From Lingula anatina (Eukaryota; Brachiopoda; Lingulata; Lingulida; Lingulidae): DNA of 38,720 nucleotides. The stretch is from assembly GCF_001039355.2 (NCBI RefSeq), contig NW_019774236.1, positions 548,312 through 587,031 of the forward strand, read 5' to 3'. This document shows positions 22,262 through 33,300 of the stretch, piece after piece (position 1 is the first letter of the stretch; every line of letters starts with the position of its first letter). Position numbers and translations under genes: made by a program. The notes beneath the pieces are model-generated. The model saw only the letters and a program-made list of their open reading frames with translations, was not told the DNA's origin and searched no databases.

Positions 22262-23901
22262 TTACGTCAGGGTGGCGCGGATCTTTGTTAACATCTGCTC
22301 GCACATCATCAGACATCTTGGCACGTGAAAACATCCTGGAAAACGTAAACGCGCCATGAGATCATTACCTCCATAAATACTAATGACATTAAGGTATATC
22401 AAAATGAGCATTCTGATTCACCTGTTTCAATTTAAAAGTAAGATAAAGATAGAATTATATTTGAGTTTCGCACTAGGGCTTAAGTTTATAAGGGAGGGAA
22501 AACATCAGGAAGAAACCATCAAATGAACTAAATATCAAATAATTAAAAGAAAATTAAGAATGTTTGAAAAAGTTCATTTGACTGCCAATCACATGATTTA
22601 TGATTGTAATTCATGAAAATATTATAAAACTTTTTTTTTTTATCAGGCATGAGAACTTAGTTTCAAATTGGTAGACTGAAGTGTACAGAGAGTCTAAGGG
22701 CGTATTCCCAGAGCTTTTAGATCGATCTATCCCCGCGGGGAGTCTTACTAGATTACTGTCCGAAAATCCGGCTTAAATGTCCGCCCTCCAACTACAAGCT
22801 GTAAGGTGGTAATTAACTTTCGTGTCCGCTTGGCTAACAGCTATTTAGGGTGAACCCCCAGGGAGTTAGGTTGATCTAGGTTGGATCGATCTAATCTCTG
22901 GGAATGGGGTCTAAAGTTCACATACAGCTGTGACATATTCCACCACAACACACACCTTTAAAGGGGCCTCCCTTGAAGTCCATGTTAACTTGGCCCTCTT
23001 GGTTCAGGTATCCATACCACTCTCCGTTCTCCACATCTGAAAACTGTAATTTTAGAAAAACAATCATTAAATTTCATAATTACATGTATGAATATCTAAT
23101 GATGTCAATTTAAAAACACAGGAAGAAATTAATCTTTATACAATGCATTTTAAAAGCTTAACTGAAGACTGCTCTATTGACCACACTGATCATTAACGTA
23201 AAAAAAATAAAAAACAAAAAAACAAACAAACAAAAAAAAAAAACAGAGTTTACGTGTTTCATGCTGTAGTCATAAACTTGAGCAAATCTCTCAAGATAAG
23301 CCTGGTCCTGGGTTTGGTCATACGCCATAAGAAACGCAATCATAGCCTCGTTATGAGGCCACCACAGCTTCATGTTCCACTCAAGCTGGGTGGGAGAGAG
23401 TCCATCTACGTCCAGGAAGTAGAACAAACCCTCGTGTTCCACGTCCCAGCCTGTGTTAAAGGGGTTTATGATGAACTTCTCGATGGCTGTCTCCTGCAAT
23501 TTTCTGTCCTCCTTTTTAATGGCATATTGAAGCAGAAACCACCCACATTCAATGGCATGGCCTGAAAGAAAAATATGAATCAATTTCCAAAAAACATCTC
23601 CTCTTTTGACACTGGCAACAGCAATAATAAAAACCTTCTAACAGTATTAATTCAACTTCCTCAGCTTCAATTTTTCTTCATAAACTCTGACATGACTAAT
23701 GAAAATATCACACAATGAAGTTTTATGAAGCTGCCTCATCTCCAGAACTCCACCTACCAGGGTTCATCAACCTTCCCATGCTGCCTGGCATTTCTTTTCC
23801 TTCTGGTGACACGTTCTCTAGTATTACTGAGCCTTCCCTCTGAAATGTGTTGAATTAGCTGGTATACAGAGAGAAGAATCAAGGAATTCAAGCTGTTTTT
23901 G

Positions 23902-23944
<43 letters not shown>

Positions 23945-26530
23945 CATGCCTGCGATTAATAATGCTACTGGATAAAAGCTGAAATCTTTCTTTGTTTGCT
24001 TGTACAAAAATGCAAAAATCCATAAATTCTGTTCTCTTCTTCTTGGATCAATAACGTGTCTTAATTATTTGTTTTAAAGTCTTCTCACAAAAAATGAGTA
24101 TCAAAATAGTAGTTCGTGAGCAATTAGGTACTTTTCATTTACTTTTGATTCTTGAATAGAGTACCCCTGCCCCCCTCATTTAGAAATCAAATGTTAATGA
24201 CTTTTATAAACAATAATGCATTGTGTCCATTGCAGTTCACTGCTTTTATACCTGTACATGTGACAGCACCTGCTGCACACACCACTCCTCTAGTTCCTCA
24301 TACGTCTTGTTAAGAGACTCATCTCCACTGGTGAGTTCATGAATTAAGCCTAACAGTATCATGGGTACTGCCAAACTATTGGTTGGTTTGACACCAGCCA
24401 ACTTGGCATTTCCAATTTCTGAATCATCAACTCTCACCCAGTGAATGATCTTCGTCATCACAGACAGTGCTTCTTGCTGCAGCAAAATGAAAAATTGTTG
24501 AATAGTCTAACAATGGCTGAAAAAGTCTTACATGGACTATGATTCCCAACCTGAAAATGTATATGTTTACATTTAATTGAAGTGTACAAGTTATGTAAAA
24601 CTTGTATCTATAGTGAACATTCCTGTGTTTCTCACCAATGCACTAAAACTGAAAATATATTTTGATTCAGTTTAGCAATAAAAATTATGAATTTGATTTC
24701 ATTGTAACACCAGTATTTTCTTCTGTATACTTGTACATCTGTTGAACTTTTCACAAGTGTTGTGAAGAAATAAACTACCTGTGCTGTGCCGAATTAGTAA
24801 CAGATACCTTGTATTTTTCTTGCTTGGTTGCCTTGGCAACCTCTGACATTCCCATCACATAGAAACATTCAGTGAAGATAGTCCTCTGCTGTTTGATTGG
24901 TTTTCCATCTCGAGTGGTCACAAAATAACATCTGCCTGTGGTCTGTTCCTTTACGTGCTTGATCATGAAATCTGCACCTGTGAAGAAAAGATGATAATAA
25001 TAATAATAATAATAATAATAAATGTTTGAAAATTAAAGAAGTAAATATAAAAAAAACCCCAACAAATGTTATGAGTCTTTATATCTTTTTTAAAATGTAA
25101 TAATCAAAGAAAAACAGAGTCATAACAATGACCAAATCTTAAAACAAATAAAAGAAGGAATCTCAATACTGGAATCCTGTCAAATATTTTTTCAATAAAA
25201 ATATGCAGAAATGGGTGGACTGTGCACAACAGTAAAAATAAACCACTGATGATGTTTGTCTTTACCTTTCACAGCAGCCTTGAGAAGTTCTGGCCTACGG
25301 AACCTCTCCACTTCATTATACAATTTAGCATACGTCCAGACCTGAAGTTTGAGAAAGACTATTATAATAAAAACAGATTGTGTTGATGTGGTGTTAATGA
25401 CATGCAAGTTGAATGATATTAATTTTTCATCTATTTATGGAGAAACTAAAAAAAGCATATGTGCATTAAATATTAAAATACCATGATTTTCATTTTTTTA
25501 AAACTGAATCTATGGTTTATCATCTGTTCAATTACCTGTCTCCCTTGCAGCCAGCCATATTTCAGGTCATCATAAATCTTCCCATCCTTCCCCAGACAAG
25601 CAAAGAATCCACTAAAATTACAAATAAAACACAAGATACTTTAGTATCCACATTGTGGAAGGCTTGAATAGTGCAATATTGAAGTCGGAAATTTCTGCAT
25701 ATGGTAACTTTCATATTCCACAATATACATGTAACATCTCAAATCATTAAATAGCAAAACACAATTAAAAAAAACTAAATTCTGATGACAAGTACATTAT
25801 CAACTTAACTTATACTTTACTTTTTGGTGAATAAAAGTCACATTAATCACTATATCAATAATTTAAGTATTCATGTGATATTGTTACAATATTTTTAGAA
25901 AATTTAGCAATAATAAAACAATTTTGTTTTTGAAGTAATAATCTTAAAGTTCTCAACAAATTTTTTGCAATTTTTTTTATTGCATTTGTGGCAAAATGCA
26001 AAATGATCTATCTTATGCCAAGCATATCTTAATTATCACATCATCTTTATCAAATTTCAAATCACCTCTAATTTTGTGGAAGATTTCACTTACTACAGTA
26101 GTAGCATTAGGCTCTACTTCAAGACTGGAGTAAGAAAAATTATGTATTATGCAAATATTTAATTGTTCCACAGAAATTTTTTTACAGATTTTTCACCAAT
26201 AAAAAATATCTAAGCAAGTTCCTTTTAGACTTAAAATATGAAAAAAAAGCTGATTTTTCAAATTATTCATTAAATTTCAATGAAATACTGTGATCAATTT
26301 AAGTCTTATTATGACATGTATTGCACTATTTAAATTCTCTAAGTGGAGAAAAAAAATATAATCTATACAACATGTTCCAGTAATATGAATTGTGTCAACA
26401 TTTTTACAAACCCGAATTCTTCATCATGAGAATGCTTAAGCCAGAAGGCTACACAACGATCCAAGTCCGCAGAAATCCTTGCCAGAAACTCTGGGATTCT
26501 CATTTCCTCTATACTGAATGGAACACTCAT
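22262..26530 (-). CDS. RENBP: N-acylglucosamine 2-epimerase (renin-binding protein)
   Basis: Interconverts N-acetylglucosamine and N-acetylmannosamine in the cytosol, linking amino-sugar and sialic-acid metabolism (family knowledge). Exons in transcript order: 26530-26412, 25611-25536, 25341-25266, 24977-24808, 24476-24252, 23839-23758, 23561-23254, 23043-22956, 22335-22262; 405 residues (human 427). An in-frame TAA 9 bases upstream supports the start [10 protein letters not shown]. Family motifs in order: [142 protein letters not shown] and [16 protein letters not shown]. His251 and His385 match in position and context the pair of essential histidines in cyanobacterial and mammalian epimerases. 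The first donor is the weak GTTTGT. Confidence 0.96.
22698..22911 (-). mobile_element. Harbinger-like MITE, copy B (214 bp), inverted
   Basis: Same family and length as copy A but in reverse orientation, flanked by TAA at 22695-22697 and 22912-22914. It lies in the last intron of RENBP, ending about 45 bp from the donor of exon 8. Its sequence differs from copy A by scattered substitutions. Confidence 0.82.
23904..23943 (+). repeat. (GT)n microsatellite in RENBP intron 5
   Basis: About 20 uninterrupted GT units (CA on the transcribed strand), some 65 bp upstream of the acceptor of RENBP exon 6. Intronic CA repeats can bind hnRNP L and affect splicing (established knowledge). Confidence 0.9.
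24994..25022 (+). repeat. (ATA)n microsatellite in RENBP intron 3
   Basis: About ten ATA units immediately upstream, in transcript sense, of the acceptor of RENBP exon 4. Confidence 0.88.
25612..26411 (-). other. RENBP intron 1
   Basis: An 800 bp AT-rich intron between the start exon and exon 2. I see no exon, element or long repeat in it. Confidence 0.8.
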
Positions 26531-27322
26531 CCTTTTTTAACTTCTGTGGTTTCTGAAAACATAGCAATAAAATAGGGCTCACATATACTTGTAGTATATA
26601 TATTTACTAAGTGTTAATACATACAGTGTACATATAGGTATACAGTATCTACTAAATGTATGCACAGCCATAATATGTAAAGACATTACACGGCAATTAT
26701 GACTATGCTTGCCAGAAATTAACTAAATATTGACATATTCTGCTACAAGAACAGAATAAGTAAATTCAGTTTTATTAATACGGACATTTTGTACGTCATG
26801 GTAAAATCAATCAAAGTTTTCAACATTATTTACTGTACGTTTTCTACCACCATCCCGCACGGTATATTTTTAATCTCTAGGATTACCCGATTTTTTTTAG
26901 GTAACAAACTTGTAATAAAAATCTTCTCATGCCGTTCATACTTACAAAATTGCAAGTCAGATATATACCTAAGATATGTGCTTGTTCATGAGTGTTGTCA
27001 AGACCAAAAACAGGTATATGCTCTAAAAAAAGTTCACTGATACTAAACACGCGCGCTTGTCAACAGATGGGTGCCGCCATTTTGACTTTCGTTTTCTAGT
27101 CACATGATCGGATAAAGGTCAACCTTCGCCAAACAACTACTTCCTGGACTAAATGGAGCTTTAATTTCAGATAAATGGTATCCTAATCAAACACATGAGC
27201 TATTTTCATGTCAAAGTCTGACGTAAAGCCCCTACAGAGTCCATTATTTATGGGGCATACTTTCAGCTCTAATCGAGATGTTACGAGATAACACGTGAGT
27301 TGCGACGCCCCCCTCATCAAAA
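26531..27322. promoter_or_regulatory. Divergent RENBP/PXK upstream region
   Basis: A splice acceptor (TTTTCAG in minus sense, near 26550) sits about 20 bp upstream of the RENBP start codon, so a 5' untranslated RENBP exon probably lies further upstream. CpG-containing promoter-like sequence is concentrated at 27040-27420. Sites seen: a YY1-type GCCGCCATTTT at 27073-27083; TCACATGA (M-box type) at 27099-27106; TGACGTAA (CRE-like) at 27219-27226; an E-box CACGTG at 27292-27297, 26 bp before the PXK start codon. The sites are motif matches only. Confidence 0.5.
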
Positions 27323-30300
27323 ATGGCACTGATCACTGGGAAGACGACGTTAGACGACACCGTGCCGTTAATATGCTCAGTTGAGACCGCACAAAATGTC
27401 GGAGATCATGTGGTGAGTAGTCTTATGTTATCAGTTCATGTGTCACTTTCGAATGGTTTACCATACGTCCTGTAAACTTCCGGAAGCGAGTTTGTTTTGA
27501 TCACGACGACCGCGAATGATCGCAATTACAAGGTATATGCTGAAATAGGAGCGCTGTATACAGCATGTCTAGCTGTGTCACTTTCACCTGTGATGTAATT
27601 TTATTAATTTATGGTCGTTTAAAAGGGGTACCGACTGTAGATGTACAATAAACACTTTTGTTTAGGCAAAAGCAAATGACTTTCCCTTTTACAGTGAACA
27701 TAATTGCTATTGATTTTCTAAAAATAGAACACAGCGGTGTCAACCTCATGTGATATAGTTTGGAATCGATTTATTGCTTCATTTGGCGTATTGAACTCTT
27801 GAACAGCCATGCAGTTATGAGTTGATCAAGCCATTTTATTTGTCCCCCACCCCAGCTGAAATTACCATGGAACTTTTGAAACATTGCCGATCCCTTTAAA
27901 AAAGTTTATCTGTTGTTTTGGCCACAACACCCAAATCACAATGAACAAACAAACGCACAAAAACAAACAAACAGAGAGATTAACATATGAATGAACAAAT
28001 TGCATATTTAAACAGGTTAATGGATAGATAAAAAGAAAACAAGATTCAGACTGACGTATACAGTATATGAAAATATAAATCTTTAAAATGATAGAAGGCG
28101 TGCACAAGTTAACCATGCTATGACTGCAAATACACTGGCTAATACATAGGCTTATACACACTGTACATGTTCATAATAAGTAAATATTAACAGACATTAT
28201 TGTGAACATGCTAGTGTTGGGTCTAGAGGGTACCCAATAAGTTTTGAAGCAAAAAAAAAAAAAAAAAGTTCTTCATTTTGTGGTCTCTCTGTAAGAGAAC
28301 CTAAATTTCTTTTTTGAACTAAATTTCTTTTTCTGTATTTCAGTCCTATGAGATCAAGGTACAGAGAGGGATAGCAGCAGAGAAGGTTTGGACAGTCAAC
28401 AAGAGGTACAGCGACTTTGTAGCTCTGGACACGTGTCTTAAGACTGCCAATATTGACCTACCACTGCCACCAAAGAAAGTGTTTGGGAATTTTGACAGAG
28501 AATTTGTAGCAGACAGAAAGAATGGATTACAGGTAAGGTTAAGTAAATTTAATAAAAAGGTTTAAATGTGTATGGCTGAATAAGGAAAAATTGTTTTTAA
28601 CATGTGAGATAGTAATCGTCATTAGAATGCTCCATATTTTACTATTTTCTGAATCTGCGATATTGTAATATACATGTACAAGTATGTCATCAGATACATC
28701 CAGTTAAGATGTTATTTATTTGTTAAACTGTGTTGTAGATTTACAGGAAATATATAAACAAATAATTTGGTTCATAAAATATGTTGAATGATACTTGTAT
28801 TCCTAAATACACAGTACTGATATTTTGTGCATCCTTTAGACCTACCTAGAAGCCATTCTGAGGAATCTTCTCTTAGCATCCAGTGCATTTACTAAGAGGT
28901 TTCTGGATGAAGAACATTATTCCAGGAATTTTCAAGGTGAAATAAGTGATATGTCTCTTTGAAGCTTGATGTTAGACTAATATCAAATATTTTATCATTT
29001 AGACAGTTTAATAGAAATTAAGATTGAGTAATTTCCCCCTAGTATACTATAATATTTTACACTTCTTGAAATATAAAACAAACACACAGAAGGATTTTTT
29101 GCTCTTTTGAAGCACTTTGTAAAAAAGATATGGATATTTTGCTTACAAATAGTTTTCCATTTCCAGAGGAAGCACTGCAGCATGTTTCTATGTTCTTTAG
29201 ATCAGAGCCAAAATATGAAGTCATAGAGCCTCTCCCTGACATAGGTATATGTGAGATGTGTGCAAGTGTATGTGTTCATAAGTGCATGCAAGTGTGTGCC
29301 ACTTAAGGTCACATTTTTTACAGAGCAGTAGTGTTAGCATATTTGCAATCTTTTGCTAAAATTGATAAATCAAGAATAAGAAAAATTATGAAACTGATTA
29401 ATAAACACTAAATAATTATAAAAAATATTCTCTGGTGAATCTTGTATAAGTTTGTCTGAACATTTTAATTGACATTTTGATATAAAAGAGCCCCACTGTG
29501 ACTGGTCAACCTATGTCTCTTGTTTGCACTTCGTTAGGCTGGAGGATAAGGAAGCAGTATTTTCTTGTGAAATGTGCAGATCAGCCCAAGCTGAAGCAAG
29601 TACTCTCATGGGTAAGTCTGGCTGAGGAAATATTTCCTTAACTTTTAACAAAGATGAAAGTCTTCCAGGTTTTATCTAGGAATCCAGGCATATGGGTGTT
29701 GTATTTATGCCTCCAGACCCCCTCCCCCTCCACCATACGAGGCTGTGTACCTTACGTGCTTGCATTATAGGATTTTTAAGGTCTGTCTTTATCCAGGCCG
29801 GTAGCCAGGGGGGGTTCGGGAGGTTCGAAAGAACCGCCCCTTTTGCTGGGAAAAGGTCCACTCTGGGTAAAAATTGATTTAAGTATATTACGTTTTTATG
29901 GGAAAAGGTCCACTTTTTCAGAAAAAGAACCCCCCTTTTGAAATTGCTGGCTACGGGCCTGTTATCAGTGTTTTAAGAAAATTTGCAATCTACCAAAAAT
30001 GAAAATGTGAAAGTCAAGTGAATCAGAAATGATAAATAGATGGTTTTTCTGTTTCATTACTTAGAATTTAAGAAGCACAGTGATATATTTATATATATAT
30101 AATTTCACATATGAAATAAAATACACTGCTGTATTTTGACTTTTCACTTATATCTTTTAGTGTAATTATGGCCCTGACAAGTTTTTACAGGACAAAGACC
30201 TGACTGCAATATTCAAATTATTTTCCAATTTTCAAGTAAGTCTGTCTTTCTGTTCTTTAATCTATTTTAAAGTAGATGTATAGCCATAGGCAGAATTGTG

Positions 30301-33300
30301 TCTGTTAACAATTTGGTTAAAATCTTCTCTTATCTGCAGATATTTATCCTTCATTTTGTAATAAATTTTATATTTCAAACTATTGATTTTGTATATAACT
30401 TGAGATTATAGGAACCCTATATATAAACAGAAGTTCAATTCAGTTGTGTTATGTATTGTAGCATCCATATATCTATCCAGTGGGGTTTGGCTATGCCAAT
30501 GAGAGCGGAGGACTGACAATTAGACATTACAATGAACAGGGCTCATTTAGGGACAATTTATGTAGGGTAAGAGATGGAAAGAAATTTGGAAAAAGTGATT
30601 TATATGGCTGTGGTAATAAACGTGAAAAGAAGAAATGGAATATGTTGTGGAGTAAATTATGTCAAAGACAGTTTTTTTAATCCTGTAGCAGCTAGTGAAA
30701 TAGTTTAATCACAAATGAAATATATTTAGTTTTCACCAAACGTTCTACGTTATGTGCTGTCACTCCAGCCTTCTTCAAGTGTCAGTCTGTAAAGGGCTGT
30801 TTTATAGGGATGTTTTATCACAATATTTTAGAAGATATTGTTATCATCTTTATTGTACACACATTTGTCAAACAATTTTAAAGTATTTTTCAAAATGTAG
30901 TTATGCTGATGATCCACGTTGGTTTTTTACTCGTGTTTTATCCATTATTCATTCTCATCTTTATTGACTTTGTATGATTTGCAGGCAAAGCCAAAAGGCC
31001 ACTGTCTCAAAAAGTATGGAAATCCAAAAACAAGAATATTTATGCAGTTGCCAGATGTGAAGTTATTCGGAAGACAGATTTTAGAAACCTTGAAATTTTT
31101 ACATGATAAAGGGGTGCCCTATGGTGAGTATTGGTCTCTGTAAGGGGCAATGAAGTGAATCTCTTTTTATAACCACAGCTCCAACCACCATTTAAGTTCA
31201 CAAGGGGGTGGGGAGGCAGGTGCAGTTGCCCTTATCTTCAGTTTTATTATTGGACATAAGAGGAAGAAAATATAAAGTGTGCAGGAGAGAGATGATGAAT
31301 TATACTGTGCAAAGGGTATTTATCTGAGCTTAGGATTGCAGAGTACACTTAATACCAAAAACTAAAGATGATTTGAAAATTATAAAAATAAAAGACAGTT
31401 GAGAGCTCAGTGTTGTAGAGTGCTATTTTAAAAGCCAAACACTACAAATGATTTGAAAATTAAAAAAATAAAAAAATAAAAGAACTGTTGATTTTACTCA
31501 GAGCTCATGAATTTGTTTCCAAAAGCACTGTCTTATATTTTCCCTCCGTGATTTCCAGGTCATTTACACGCAGGAAACATTCTACTGCATGATGGGAAGT
31601 GCAAACTTACAGAACTGGAGAATTGCTTTCTGGGATTGCCAGCATATTACAGACCATATTACACACAGTTTAAAAAAATTAATGTGAGTATTATAAGGTG
31701 AAGTTTTACATTTCAAGTGGAGACACACCGTGCATTGTACTCACATCATTCAAATCAATTATCAATCATACAATGTATCTACAAATAAGAATTATTAAAA
31801 AGAATAATATAATGACAGATTTTTGTCTATGCCTTTTCCTTTCAGACCCTAGAATCTATAGATGTGTATAGTTTTGGTCAGTTATTGTATGAGCTGTCCA
31901 CTGGGGTCCAGCTGGGCTCACCAACCTGTGATGTGTTTCCTCCCTCACTGCCCCCTGAAGTCAGTAAGTAGACTTGTGTCCAGTACAACTTAACAGTGGA
32001 AGTCATTCAGTAAGATATTGATGGTGGTGCTTTCTGTTTGTCCTGTGTAGGTGCTGTTTCTCCTGTAGCACTAAGACATGTGACATCTTATAGAAGTTGA
32101 TCACAGGTGGTCTGTGTTAGAATGTGTCTGATTTTTTTGCTTCAGTGACATTCAGTGCAGTTTGGTAGCGTGTTACGGTGTTCATCACAATTTAATGACC
32201 TGGGGTACATGTAATACTGGTACTGTCATATAAATCTATTGTCTTTAGGTGTGTATATTAATTGTCTTAGTACTCAAAGGATTAAAGGAGTTAGTGAATT
32301 ATAAAGTCTGTTAGAAGGCGCTATAGGTGGAGATTATGTTTTTCCTGATGCAACGGTGGATGTTTCAGCGCCTCTTTCATCTATTCTTCTATATTCCAGG
32401 GTCAGTGTTGGAGAGCATACTGACACAGGAGGCCTGTAAGAATGGTTTACCATCTGTGACAGATCTGCTACAACACACGTAAGTAGATACACCTGATGAA
32501 CTTAGGGAAACTTCAGTTTACATACCAAAAATATGCCACTGGAAACAATATTTATTGTTATTATTCATTTAAAAACTTAATGATTTTTAAAATTTCTAGA
32601 CCTTGTGTTTGTCACGTTAGTGACATTTGAACATTGAAAAAGTTGATGCTAAATAAAGGAATAATTTAGAAGTGTATACTTGACATTTGCAATACTGGTA
32701 TTATGATTTTCAAAGTAAATATTTTTAGTAATTATTTTATTTTGTAGGCTGTTCTGTGATGTGCACCTCCCCAGTACAGATAAACCAGCTGTGAAGATTC
32801 CCAGTAAACTGAAAGAGGCAATCAAACTAGCCAAAGAACAAATGGAGAAGAGGTTGAAAGAAGAACAGAAGGCGGTATGAGTGGTCCAAAATTAGATTTT
32901 GATACTGATCAACACTAGATGTTTATAAAACAGCTTTCTACTCTGGTTTTTTTCACACCATTCCCACAAGTTGGGACTAGAATATGTTTGAAAGGTGAAA
33001 GATGCATGCAAGGCAAAGGTTTTAGGTCTGCTGGCTCTTATGATGTGGTGCACATCAAGCTGTTTAAATTTTTTATCACTTTTATACATAAACATCAATG
33101 GGGATTATGAATATGTTATTAAATTTGAAACAAATGTTCTTAAACTGTAAACTACAAATCTTTTTATGACAGCAGCTAAACTTTTCATCATTTGACTCTA
33201 TTTGGGCATGATCTATTTATTGGATGCAGACAGGAGACAGACCTTGTAAATATTATAGACAAGCATGGAGGAGGGCCACATGTGGGAAAAGGTTATACCC

